DNA from: an uncultured Acidimicrobiales bacterium
Lineage (GTDB): Bacteria; Actinomycetota; Acidimicrobiia; Acidimicrobiales; SZUA-35
Direction: 5' to 3'
NCBI GenBank assembly: GCA_938021675.1
Contig: CALIFY010000052.1
Span: forward strand, 1-64,000
Length of the DNA stretch: 64,000 bases
Shown: positions 52,652-60,856 of the stretch, piece after piece
How positions within the stretch are numbered: position 1 is the first letter of the stretch
Layout of the letters: each line of letters opens with the position of its first letter
Position numbers and translations under genes: made by a program
Notes under the pieces: generated by a model
The model's database searches: none
The model's input: the letters and a program-made list of their open reading frames with translations, nothing else
Told to the model about the DNA's origin: nothing

Positions 52652-54066
52652 CATTGCCGGCTTGTGGTAAGTATCGCATCGGCACGAGCGGTCGCCGCCG
52701 CTGCTCGGTCGTCTGCGCCGGTTGCGGCCAGGACATTCGCGTAGCGCCGCCAGGTCGGTTCATGATCGGGCCAACGGCCCGTTCGGGCGGCCAGTAACTG
52801 TCTGGCCATTTGGTTGTCGCCGGCCCGCCGTACCATATCGACGATCTCCATCTCGAACAGGTCCCGCTGCGCATGGCTGCCCCCGATCGGGGCCAGCTCG
52901 TCACGGAGCGGTAGCACGATGGCCGCGGCCTCGATCTGTCGGCCCGCGGCATCGTGGAGCAGGCCGTGTCCCAATGGGATGGCTATGTCTAGGTCGGCTG
53001 TATCGATTGCCGGTTCCCGAGTAAGTCGAGCGGTGCGATGCTCCGTGAGCGACGCCAAATATCGCTCCAGCTCATCGAGGCGGCCGGTCCGGGCCAGAGC
53101 AAGGCAACAGTGAACGTCGGTGAAGGTGAGTACGTGATCGCCGGTCCGATCGACAGCATGTTGGCCGAGCTCACCCCAACGGTCGCCGACGTCCACACCG
53201 GCCAGTTCCAACCGGGCCAGCAGCGACACTCTGTTTTGGATGTCGAGATAGAAGTCGGTGCTGGACGGGACGATCCGCTCGTCGTAGAGGGCGAGGACTT
53301 GGTCGTGTAGCCCAGCTCCGTAGGGAAACAGTGCGGCGTGCCACCAGAGGTGCCCACGAAACGGGTTTTTCGTGGCCCACAGGTCACCGTGGGCGGCCAC
53401 CGTCAACTCGTCAAAAAACTCGACTCCGGCCTTGTGGTCGCCGAGCATCTCCAACGAATGAGCGACGGCGTGAATAGACCACAGGTCTTCCCGGTTCCGG
53501 TCGACGGCCAGCCGTCCGATCCGTCCCGCTTCCTCATAGCGTCCGCATTCGTTGAGGGCGAATGCCTGCATTCCGATCACGTGGTCGAAGCCGGGGGTCG
53601 CCTCGTCCCAGAATGGCCGAACGCCATCGACGGTCGAGCGGAGCGCGGTGGCTCGGCCGGTCCAGAACGTTGTGTAATGGTGTAGTTTGAGAGCGAGCAG
53701 GTCCAGCGGCTCGTCGGCCAGGATTCGGTCCCACTGTTGTGCGGCACCTCTCAGATCTCCAGCGGCCCAGGCCGTGAGCGCGGTGACGTGGCCTCGCTCC
53801 CGCCCGGTCATCGACCGGCCGTTCAACAACGCGGTGGCCATGGCCGACACGCTCCGTTGGGTTCCAGAGGCTTCGACCATCAGCATCATCGCGCCCCGGA
53901 GCACCGAGGCCATGACCAGGTCGGGGTGATCGGCCACGACCTGCTTGAGCACGGGCCCAGCGGCCAGCTCGTAATCGAGGAACTGTGACAGCGCGTCATC
54001 GTAGGCGGAGGCACCGCCGGGGTCGGCGCCCGTCATCGGCAAATCTCGGATGTCGGTGATCGTCAC
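52651..54066 (-). CDS. TTC38-like tetratricopeptide protein
   Basis: 471 residues, helical throughout. Long alpha-alpha repeats of the TTC38 type: LLALKLHHYTTFWTGRATALRSTVDGVRPFW, HVIGMQAFALNECGRYEEAGRIGRLAV and SIHAVAHSLEMLGDHKAGVEFFDEL, with GHLWWHAALFPYGAGLHDQVLALYD. Soluble scaffold of unknown role. GTG start. Downstream of the sulfotransferase-like gene in the same direction by about 40 bases, so perhaps part of that operon. Confidence 0.8.
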   Translation of the reverse strand: MTITDIRDLPMTGADPGGASAYDDALSQFLDYELAAGPVLKQVVADHPDLVMASVLRGAMMLMVEASGTQRSVSAMATALLNGRSMTGRERGHVTALTAWAAGDLRGAAQQWDRILADEPLDLLALKLHHYTTFWTGRATALRSTVDGVRPFWDEATPGFDHVIGMQAFALNECGRYEEAGRIGRLAVDRNREDLWSIHAVAHSLEMLGDHKAGVEFFDELTVAAHGDLWATKNPFRGHLWWHAALFPYGAGLHDQVLALYDERIVPSSTDFYLDIQNRVSLLARLELAGVDVGDRWGELGQHAVDRTGDHVLTFTDVHCCLALARTGRLDELERYLASLTEHRTARLTREPAIDTADLDIAIPLGHGLLHDAAGRQIEAAAIVLPLRDELAPIGGSHAQRDLFEMEIVDMVRRAGDNQMARQLLAARTGRWPDHEPTWRRYANVLAATGADDRAAAATARADAILTTSRQ

Positions 54067-54105
54067 CCGGCCATCATGGTGGTGTCACCGGACGACGGCA
54101 ACCGC

Positions 54106-54834
54106 TCAGCCGATCCGAAAGGGAAGGAGTCGTCGATACATCGCCTCAGCCTCGTCGAGCACCGGGGCGAGGCTCGGTGCGAGCACATCGTCCTTCGCTC
54201 GCCATGGGTCCCATCCGGTCGATCGGTGAACTCCGTCGTACCAATACGGGGCCCACACGCCATCCTCCGGTTTCGGGCCGGCCGGCCACGACAGCATCGC
54301 GTCATCGAACCTGAGGCTGAGGCGCTCGCAGAGTTCGCTGAGGACGCCTCGAGGGTCTGTCAGTAAGAGCTTCGCGTCGATCACGGTTGGCCGACCGCCG
54401 CCGGCGACGACGGCATCGGCCAGTGCGACGAGTTCGACGAAACCGGTGTCGTCGATGGTGGCGTCCGGCAGATTTTTCTGCAGTGACGTCAGCATTTCCC
54501 ACGGATCGCGAGTCAACAGAACAGTATCAAAACCGTCGAGCACGACACGGTGGTCTAACCCGACGAGATGCTTCGCCATCTGCTTGAAGAAGACGACTTC
54601 GCTGTCGTACGAGCCGAACATGACCTCTCGAATGACGGACGCGCCGTCGGGCGATTGGGAGGCCAGAACTTCCGCCGCTCCCGGGTGGTCTCGGCCCGTC
54701 TGGTGGAGGTAGTGGGCGTAGAGCGGTTCGTCGACGACCGTTGTGTCGGCCCGTTCCCGCCACGAGTACATCAACGCGGTCGACAGGTTTCGGGGACTTG
54801 ACCACATATTGATTCGGCGGACTCGATCGCCCAT
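54106..54834 (-). CDS. Sulfotransferase-like P-loop protein
   Basis: 242 residues. N-terminal phosphosulfate-binding-like loop RINMWSSPRNLSTALMYSWRER, later VLLTRDPWEMLTSLQKN (3'-phosphate-binding-like Arg and Ser). Such domains transfer sulfuryl from PAPS; a kinase-like role is possible in distant members. It begins 5 bases after the stop of the class IV aminotransferase. In plants the same two domains are found as one polypeptide (branched-chain aminotransferase-like proteins), suggesting joint action. Confidence 0.75.
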   Translation of the reverse strand: MGDRVRRINMWSSPRNLSTALMYSWRERADTTVVDEPLYAHYLHQTGRDHPGAAEVLASQSPDGASVIREVMFGSYDSEVVFFKQMAKHLVGLDHRVVLDGFDTVLLTRDPWEMLTSLQKNLPDATIDDTGFVELVALADAVVAGGGRPTVIDAKLLLTDPRGVLSELCERLSLRFDDAMLSWPAGPKPEDGVWAPYWYDGVHRSTGWDPWRAKDDVLAPSLAPVLDEAEAMYRRLLPFRIG

Positions 54835-54839
54835 GGGGG

Positions 54840-55763
54840 TTACCGTGACTGGACCACGTCGGCCGCCACCGCCTGGTGGTATCGATCTCGCAGGTGGATG
54901 GTCAAAGGCCCGGCCCCGTTTCCGGTCCCGATGGTTCGGCCATCGACGGACCGCACCGGGGTCAACCCGCCGAACGTCCCGGTCACGAAGGCCTCCGCCG
55001 CGGCGTACACGTCGGTGAGGGTGTATGGCTTTTCGGCGATTGGGGTGCCGTCGACCGCGGCCTGTTCAAGAATGACTGCCCGGGTAATCCCTTGAAGGTT
55101 GTAGTGGCCGGTCGAGGTCCACAGTTCACCGCGCTTGGTGACGATGAAGAAATTGGTTGCGTTGCAGGTGGCGACCGCTCCGGTCGGGTCGAGCATCAAC
55201 GCTTCGTCAGCTCCGGCTTCGACGGCCTGAATCAACGCGATGACTTCATGGAGTTTCGAGTGGCAGTTGAGCCGTTGGTCGAGTGTGTCCGGTGGTGGTC
55301 GTCGGACCGTGGCGGTGAACAGCGAAATTCCTTGGTCGGTCACTGCGGGGTCGGCTCGTTTGTGTTCAGCGATAATGACGACATTGGGGCCACCGACCAC
55401 ATTCGACGGATGTTGGGATGGCGTTGACTTGTCGCCTCGGGTGACCATCAGCCGGACGTGGACCTGGTCGAACATGTTGTTTGCTTCGACCGTGGACCGT
55501 AGCGCCCGCACTAGCTCGGATCTTGGTGGGAGGTCGAGACTGATCGCCTTGGCCCCAGCTTCGAGCCGATCGAGATGTCGGTCGAGGAACACCAACGTCC
55601 CGTTGGAGAGTCGGATCCCTTCCCATACCCCATCCCCGACGAGAAAACCACTGTCGAAGACCGAAATTTTGGCCTCGGCCCGGGGAATGAGCTCACCGTT
55701 GATGTGGATGAGGATCGTGGCGTTTCGGCCGTCGGGAACGGCAGCGTGGGTGCTGGCAACCAT
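54840..55763 (-). CDS. Class IV PLP aminotransferase (BCAT / D-amino acid type)
   Basis: 307 residues. ISVFDSGFLVGDGVWEGIRLSNG at the N-terminus, PLP-binding Lys in NCHSKLHEVIALIQAVEAGADEALML, and the GITRAVIL block that anchors the PLP phosphate. Transaminates branched-chain or D-amino acids, or is an aminodeoxychorismate lyase-like member. Its ATG overlaps the stop of the preceding L,D-transpeptidase gene, and the sulfotransferase-like gene follows closely. Confidence 0.9.
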   Translation of the reverse strand: MVASTHAAVPDGRNATILIHINGELIPRAEAKISVFDSGFLVGDGVWEGIRLSNGTLVFLDRHLDRLEAGAKAISLDLPPRSELVRALRSTVEANNMFDQVHVRLMVTRGDKSTPSQHPSNVVGGPNVVIIAEHKRADPAVTDQGISLFTATVRRPPPDTLDQRLNCHSKLHEVIALIQAVEAGADEALMLDPTGAVATCNATNFFIVTKRGELWTSTGHYNLQGITRAVILEQAAVDGTPIAEKPYTLTDVYAAAEAFVTGTFGGLTPVRSVDGRTIGTGNGAGPLTIHLRDRYHQAVAADVVQSR

Positions 55764-56764
55764 CAGACACCGTCAACTTTGGGGCCGGCGGTGTCGTCCG
55801 CGCCATCGAGGATCGAGACGGGGGTGCCGAGAGGCAAGAACTGCACCATCTCCTCTATGGTTGGATTGGCCACCCGAATGCAGCCGTGGCTTACGTCTTG
55901 CCCGATGAGCGCTGGCTGATTCGTACCGTGGATTCCTATCACTCCCTCACCTCCGTTGAAGGAGTCTAGGGTCTCGCTGAACCCCGAGAGACCGTAGGCG
56001 TACGGTCCATAGACGCTGTCGGGGTCGGTGGAACGCAGAAGTTCGATGAGGTAAAAGTCGCCGATCGGTGTCGGCGTCGCACCGGTCCCAATCGCCACCG
56101 TGGTTGTCGAATGAACGCGTCCTCGATGGAAAATCGTCAGCTCGTGGGCCGAGGTGTCAACCGTAATGCGATACGGATTCTGGGTCAGGTCGACGTCGGC
56201 CCGCTCCACCCAACCCGTCGTACCATTCGGTCGGACCGGAAGTTGGACCTCCAACCAATCACCGCTGCGTTGGCCGGTAGCCAGGAATACCAGTGGGCCG
56301 CCCCGGTCGGTTGGATTGGTGAACGAAGCGACCGGTTGCGCCGCCTCGTCTGGTCTTGTTCTCGGCTCGATGTCGTCGACGGTGGCGTGGGCTACCGTCG
56401 TGCTCTCTTCGGTGACGGTCAGCTCCTCGTCGACGATGGAGAAGCCTGTTTTGGCTGCCGATGTTGAGCCGGATCGAGCGGCGGCACGCCCGCGTTGGCC
56501 CAGGATTTCCAGGTCAGCCTGGCCCCGAAAGGATGGATTCACGGCGAGTTCAGCGGTGGCATGGGGGTCGTTTGGATCGGTCAGTGTCTGGCCGGGCTGA
56601 TGGTGAAACGGTCCGACGATGGTGGCAACCACGGCCGTCGCCGCTCCGGTTATTCCCCAGAAGACGAGGGCTGATGACACCAGGAGCTGGCTAGATCGAG
56701 CTCCGGGATGTGTCTGACCTTGTGCCGATATCGCCCTACGGCCGTGTTTCGGCCCGGCTCGCAT
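55763..56764 (-). CDS. Membrane-anchored L,D-transpeptidase
   Basis: About 333 residues from the ATG at 56764 (a TTG at 56806 would add 14). A single membrane segment near the N-terminus (SSALVFWGITGAATAVVATIV), an SH3-like region (GDWLEVQLPVRPNGTTGWVE), then the YkuD domain: ELTIFHRGRVHSTTTVAIG, IGIHGTNQPALIG with His, and catalytic Cys in SHGCIRVANP. Crosslinks peptidoglycan. It overlaps the aminotransferase gene at its 3' end, so the three genes 56764 to 54106 form an operon. Confidence 0.92.
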   Translation of the reverse strand: MRAGPKHGRRAISAQGQTHPGARSSQLLVSSALVFWGITGAATAVVATIVGPFHHQPGQTLTDPNDPHATAELAVNPSFRGQADLEILGQRGRAAARSGSTSAAKTGFSIVDEELTVTEESTTVAHATVDDIEPRTRPDEAAQPVASFTNPTDRGGPLVFLATGQRSGDWLEVQLPVRPNGTTGWVERADVDLTQNPYRITVDTSAHELTIFHRGRVHSTTTVAIGTGATPTPIGDFYLIELLRSTDPDSVYGPYAYGLSGFSETLDSFNGGEGVIGIHGTNQPALIGQDVSHGCIRVANPTIEEMVQFLPLGTPVSILDGADDTAGPKVDGV

Positions 56765-57010
56765 GCCGTGGCGAGACGAGGAAGGAGCCTGTCGCACCTC
56801 ACGCAAGTTAGTCGCTCAATGCCCTCCTGCCTACAGCTGATGCAATCGGCATCGCTGCGAAACGACCGGTGTCACCGCTCACGAGGGTTCCCCGACGGCC
56901 GATATGCCGCTCACGTTCTCGCTTGGGCAGCCGATACCAGGAGAGTGGCTGACAACGGGTATGGATCGAATGCGGTGTTGGTGCCGCGCTATCGGCGGGT
57001 TGGGCTCCGA

Positions 57011-57127
57011 ATGAGCTGCTGGCCATGCGAGGTGGCGTGGACCGGACCCGTCGAGTCCGATTGTTGGGTGTGCGGCGGACCAGGCGTTCCCGGCCCGCCG
57101 CCGTCTATCTATCCAGACGTCGACTGA
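57011..57127 (+). CDS. Possible mini zinc-ribbon protein
   Basis: 38 codons starting MSCWPCEVAW and containing DCWVCGG: two CxxC knuckles spaced as in small zinc ribbons, ending Pro-rich. Short Cys-pair proteins of this kind occur in actinobacteria. No strong ribosome site. The open frame continues upstream but that part is Arg-rich and unlikely. The 205 bases before it (56806-57010) show no other feature. Confidence 0.4.
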   Translation: MSCWPCEVAWTGPVESDCWVCGGPGVPGPPPSIYPDVD

Positions 57128-57162
57128 CCTGAGGCGCTGATTTACTCTGGCGTCGACCGATC

Positions 57163-58014
57163 CTAGCCGTCGCTCCGACCGCCGATATCGTGCTCGGTCG
57201 ACGCGGTCGCCGGCACCCAGGGGGCTGGTTCTCGATGGCGAAACGCGGCGATTCCAGCCTGGGCCTCCTCGGATCGAAAGAGCTGACGAGACAGGTCCGT
57301 CGTCCAGTCGAATGCCGTTTCGCTGTCCAATTCGTTCACTCGGTACACGAGATCCTTCGCCGCCGCCAGAGCTGCTGGTCCTCCACGGATGATCATGTCG
57401 GCGAAGGCGTTCACCTGGTCATCGAGTTCGTCGGCCGGAACAGCCCGATTGATCAGCCCGATCTCCACCGCCCGCCGGGGGGTGAATCGTTCACCGGTCA
57501 AGAACAGCTCCGCCGCGTCGGCCTGCCGGATCTTCGGTAGACAGACGACCGATATCACAGCGGGGGCCACACCGAGCCGTACTTCGGTGAAACCGATCTT
57601 GGCGTCGTCGCGCATAATCGAGATATCGCAGGCGGCAACGAGTCCAACGCCGCCGCCCATGGCGTGGCCATCGATCCGACCGATGATCGGTTTTGGTGCT
57701 GCGCGCATCATTTTGAACACATCGACGAAGGTTCGATGCTCCTGCCCTCCCGGCGTCGATGCCGAATCGGCGACTCCGGGGGTGTCCGACTTGAGGTCTG
57801 CGCCGGCGCAGAATGTGTTGCCGGTGTTGGTCAACGAGATGAGCCGCGCTCCGTCGTCGCCGTTCGCTCGTTCGAGCAGTTCCGCCAAACCCTCGACCAG
57901 GGCTGCAGACAGCGCGTTCTTGCGCTCCTCCATGTTGAGGGTGATCGTCGCGACGCCGTCTGCGACGTCATAGCGAAGCGACTGCTGGGCGGAGGGGGAA
58001 TCCGTGGTCGGCAT
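57163..58014 (-). CDS. Enoyl-CoA hydratase/isomerase family protein
   Basis: 283 residues from an ATG at 58014. Crotonase fold: MEERKNALSAALVEGL, oxyanion-hole block FCAGADLKS, AMGGGVGLVAACDISI, and the second catalytic Glu in IGFTEVRLGVAPAV. The first catalytic Glu usually found in GGG(F/A)E is Gly here, so activity may be isomerase-, carboxylase- or hydrolase-like rather than hydratase. Probable role in acyl-CoA degradation. Confidence 0.9.
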   Translation of the reverse strand: MPTTDSPSAQQSLRYDVADGVATITLNMEERKNALSAALVEGLAELLERANGDDGARLISLTNTGNTFCAGADLKSDTPGVADSASTPGGQEHRTFVDVFKMMRAAPKPIIGRIDGHAMGGGVGLVAACDISIMRDDAKIGFTEVRLGVAPAVISVVCLPKIRQADAAELFLTGERFTPRRAVEIGLINRAVPADELDDQVNAFADMIIRGGPAALAAAKDLVYRVNELDSETAFDWTTDLSRQLFRSEEAQAGIAAFRHREPAPWVPATASTEHDIGGRSDG

Positions 58015-58080
58015 CGGCCCAGCTTGGTTGGGTCCGACCCCGAATGGCAAGCACTTGTTGAGGAACTACGGTTGGCTGCC

Positions 58081-58752
58081 ATGGACCTCACCCCCGAAGA
58101 GATCAGGGTGCTGGCTTGCCTGATCGAAAAGTCGCACACAACGCCCGACCAGTATCCGCTGTCGAGCAACGCGCTGCGTGCTGCCTGCAACCAGAAGACC
58201 AGCCGTGAACCGGTTGTCGACTATTCGCTTCAGCTGGTCGACAGCACACTCCAGCTGTTGCGAGATGGAGGCTGGGCCCGCAGTGTTCGCAGCACCGGTG
58301 ACCGGGCGTTCAAGCACAAGCACGTGATCGACGAGAAGCTCGGACTCGATACGCCTGGTCAAGCGGTCTTTGCCGTGCTTGCCCTTCGCGGTGCTCAGTC
58401 GGCCGGCGAGCTCCGAACCCGGACCGAACGGTACGTCGAGTTCGCCACCTCTGGCGACGTCGATTCCCTTCTCGACCGGCTGGCTGATCGAGATCCACCG
58501 CTGGTCCGCAATATCGGCCGGGGCGCCGGTCAGAGTCACGACCGTTGGGTACAGCTCGTCTGTGAGGAAGAAGCCGAACCTGCTGAGGTCGAGGCCGGCC
58601 GCGCTCCGGCCCCGATCACCGGCGATCGGCAACTTCAACCCAACGAGCTGGAACGTCGCGTCGCATCGCTGGAGCGGCGGCTTGCTGCGTTGGAGGCGGA
58701 GCTTGGGTTCGACTCCGTCGATCCGGGGGTTCCTGCCGGCGAAGAAGCCTAA
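58081..58752 (+). CDS. YceH/DUF480 family winged-helix protein
   Basis: 223 residues with two winged-helix domains: LTPEEIRVLACLIEKSHTTPDQYPLSSNALRAACNQKTSREPVVDYS is the family hallmark, then GQAVFAVLALRGAQSAGELRTRTERY. A C-terminal coiled coil follows (ELERRVASLERRLAALEAEL). Conserved in many bacteria, function unknown. Divergent from the enoyl-CoA hydratase gene. Confidence 0.92.
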   Translation: MDLTPEEIRVLACLIEKSHTTPDQYPLSSNALRAACNQKTSREPVVDYSLQLVDSTLQLLRDGGWARSVRSTGDRAFKHKHVIDEKLGLDTPGQAVFAVLALRGAQSAGELRTRTERYVEFATSGDVDSLLDRLADRDPPLVRNIGRGAGQSHDRWVQLVCEEEAEPAEVEAGRAPAPITGDRQLQPNELERRVASLERRLAALEAELGFDSVDPGVPAGEEA

Positions 58753-58843
58753 GAGAACCGTAAGGACCCCTTGTTGACGGTGCCCGATGGTTGATGCTTA
58801 TGTTCGTGGTGTCAGTTGTCTTGCGCTTCCAAGGTGGGTTTCT

Positions 58844-59329
58844 ATGCGTATCGATGGCGCTACACGACGTTGGTGGATTGCGGTAGCCGGTGCTCTTGTC
58901 GCCGCCGCGCTGCTCACGTTGAGTTCGTCAGCATCATCTGCCGATTTGGCGGACGATGCACTGCCAGACTTCTTCGACGAGGATGCGGGAACCCAGCACT
59001 ACGGGAGATACTTCATTTGTGGGTCCCGAGAATTGACCGCCGAGGTATACGTCGGCAAGGTCGGAGAGAGCCGGTTTCTCGAAACGGCCTTCGTTTCTGA
59101 GGGGCGACGTATTCGTGAATCGACGAACGCCCGAACACTGATCCAAGAGCCATATTCGGTTCAATACGTCACCGACAAGTTCGCGTCGATGAAGACGTCG
59201 AGCACGGGCCCATCTGCGCTACCGCTCGATGCTGTCGCCATCCCGTGGGATACCGGCCATCTATCCGTCGTCATCGAGGCAGGGTCCGCCGGTCCCTGTG
59301 AGACGTCCATCCCGTTGGGAAATGGGTAG
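58844..59329 (+). CDS. Secreted protein of unknown function
   Basis: 161 residues. Signal peptide RWWIAVAGALVAAALLTLSSSA. Mature part with two Cys (YFICGSRELTAEVYVGKVG; AGPCETSIPLG) that may bridge, and beta-rich sequence. AAGGTGG lies before the ATG. No family recognised. Confidence 0.6.
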   Translation: MRIDGATRRWWIAVAGALVAAALLTLSSSASSADLADDALPDFFDEDAGTQHYGRYFICGSRELTAEVYVGKVGESRFLETAFVSEGRRIRESTNARTLIQEPYSVQYVTDKFASMKTSSTGPSALPLDAVAIPWDTGHLSVVIEAGSAGPCETSIPLGNG

Positions 59330-59417
59330 GGCTTCCTCGGGTAGCGAAACCCCTTGACCGGCGATATGACGCCGTCGACATGTACGTTGAGGTGCAGAAA
59401 CGGCTAGCGTCGAATCG

Positions 59418-59987
59418 ATGACGAGCGGTGCGCGGTCGCTGGGCGGCCGACGGTGCCCGGCGCGTTGCCCTGGCGGGACGATCGGGAAACTGGCCCATGT
59501 CGGGCTTGTACTGGCGCTGATTCTTTCCGCCTGTGGCGCCGGTGGGGTCGAAGCCTCCGACTTTTCTGGAACCCGGGATGACGAAGGAAACATCGTGGAG
59601 GCAAGCCAGTTGGCTGTCAGCCTTGTTCGCGTCGGGGACTGTTTCGACGGCGATGCCGACAACCGGACCACCGAGCAGGCGCCAGAGGTCTCGCTATTGC
59701 AAGCCGTGCCCTGCGCCCAGCCTCACGACAACGAGGTGTATCACGTCGCCGATTTGACCGAGGCGACATTCCCCGGGACCGATGAAATAACACGAGCGGT
59801 GTTCGAGGCGTGCCTCGACCGATTCGAGCCGTTCGTCGGCATCACCTACGAACGGTCGGTGTTCGACATCGCATATATGTATCCATCAGAAATGACGTGG
59901 GCCGCCGGCGATCGCGGTTTCGCCTGCGCAGTATTTGATGCCACCGGCCAGAAGGCCGAGGGATCGGCCCAAGGTTCCTCTCGCTGA
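59418..59987 (+). CDS. Septum_form-domain lipoprotein
   Basis: 189 residues. Lipobox region LALILSAC after a long N-terminus, then one Septum_form domain: VSLVRVGDCFDGD, LQAVPCAQPHDNEVYHV, FEACLDRFEPFVGITYERSVF and WAAGDRGFACAVFD, with the four cysteines that form two disulfides. These domains are typical of actinobacterial cell-surface proteins linked with septation. The start is uncertain because the N-terminus is long and basic. Confidence 0.8.
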   Translation: MTSGARSLGGRRCPARCPGGTIGKLAHVGLVLALILSACGAGGVEASDFSGTRDDEGNIVEASQLAVSLVRVGDCFDGDADNRTTEQAPEVSLLQAVPCAQPHDNEVYHVADLTEATFPGTDEITRAVFEACLDRFEPFVGITYERSVFDIAYMYPSEMTWAAGDRGFACAVFDATGQKAEGSAQGSSR

Positions 59988-60085
59988 CCCCTACATGGAC
60001 ATCCTGAGACCCGGTTGCTGGTGGGCCTGGACAACAACAGACGGTGGCGTTATTTGGGTCCGGACTGGCCTACCATCCGACGTGG

Positions 60086-60856
60086 ATGACTTGTACCGCC
60101 CTCATCGTCGCCGGAGGTTCTCGACCGGACCCGTTGGTTGTGGCGGCCCTCCCGACGGTCGATTTTTGTGTCGCCGCCGATGGCGGGGCCGACAATGCCC
60201 GACAGGTCGGAATCGCCATCGATGCTGTCGTTGGAGATATGGACTCGATCTCTCACACCGAGTTGGCCATCCTGGAGAACTCCGACGTGGAGATCGCCCG
60301 CCACCCTGCGGTAAAAGACCGGACCGACCTTGAGTTGGCGTTTGATCGAGCGTTGGAGGTCCAGCCCGACCGCCTACTGGTAATCGGGTTCGGGGGCGGT
60401 CGAGTCGATCACGAGCTGGCCAGCATGGCCCTGTTGGCCTCGCCGGCATTCGGTGATGTACTGGTCGACGGTCTCGTCGGCTCGGCCCGGTTGGCCGTGG
60501 TCCGGCGGCCACGCACCATCGAAGGCGTCGTCGGGGAAACCATCTCGCTGATACCGATGCTCGGTCCCGTCGGGGGCGTGACCACTGAGGGATTGGAATT
60601 CCCGCTTGAGGGATCGCAACTCGACGCTGCCACAAGTCGCGGTGTGAGCAACCGGTTCGTCGCGCCAACAGCCACGGTGTCGGTGTCGACCGGTGTCGTC
60701 CTGGCGGTTCAGCCATACGCCCTCAAGGACCGAGGTATCGGCAGCTTCGGCGGACAGAACGGGCATGGCGTCCACGATTCCGGCATCGGTCATGGCCGGC
60801 TCGGTGACGACGGTGGATCGCAAGACTACGAAGGCGGGAAAGATCGGGGCGGTTGA
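60086..60856 (+). CDS. Thiamine pyrophosphokinase-like protein
   Basis: 256 residues. FCVAADGGADNARQVGIAIDAVVGDMDSIS is the TPK catalytic motif (GGA, GDxDS), and DRTDLELAFDRAL with VIGFGGGRVDHELA completes the active site. Converts thiamine and ATP to thiamine diphosphate. The last 45 residues are Gly/His/Asp-rich (GQNGHGVHDSGIGHGRL) and unlike the family. No TPP riboswitch was seen upstream. Its stop overlaps the ATG of the LCP gene. Confidence 0.9.
   Translation: MTCTALIVAGGSRPDPLVVAALPTVDFCVAADGGADNARQVGIAIDAVVGDMDSISHTELAILENSDVEIARHPAVKDRTDLELAFDRALEVQPDRLLVIGFGGGRVDHELASMALLASPAFGDVLVDGLVGSARLAVVRRPRTIEGVVGETISLIPMLGPVGGVTTEGLEFPLEGSQLDAATSRGVSNRFVAPTATVSVSTGVVLAVQPYALKDRGIGSFGGQNGHGVHDSGIGHGRLGDDGGSQDYEGGKDRGG

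Noticed and set aside
59988-60085. TPP riboswitch before thiamine pyrophosphokinase
   Set aside because: The conserved CUGAGA and following elements are not present in the short upstream gap.
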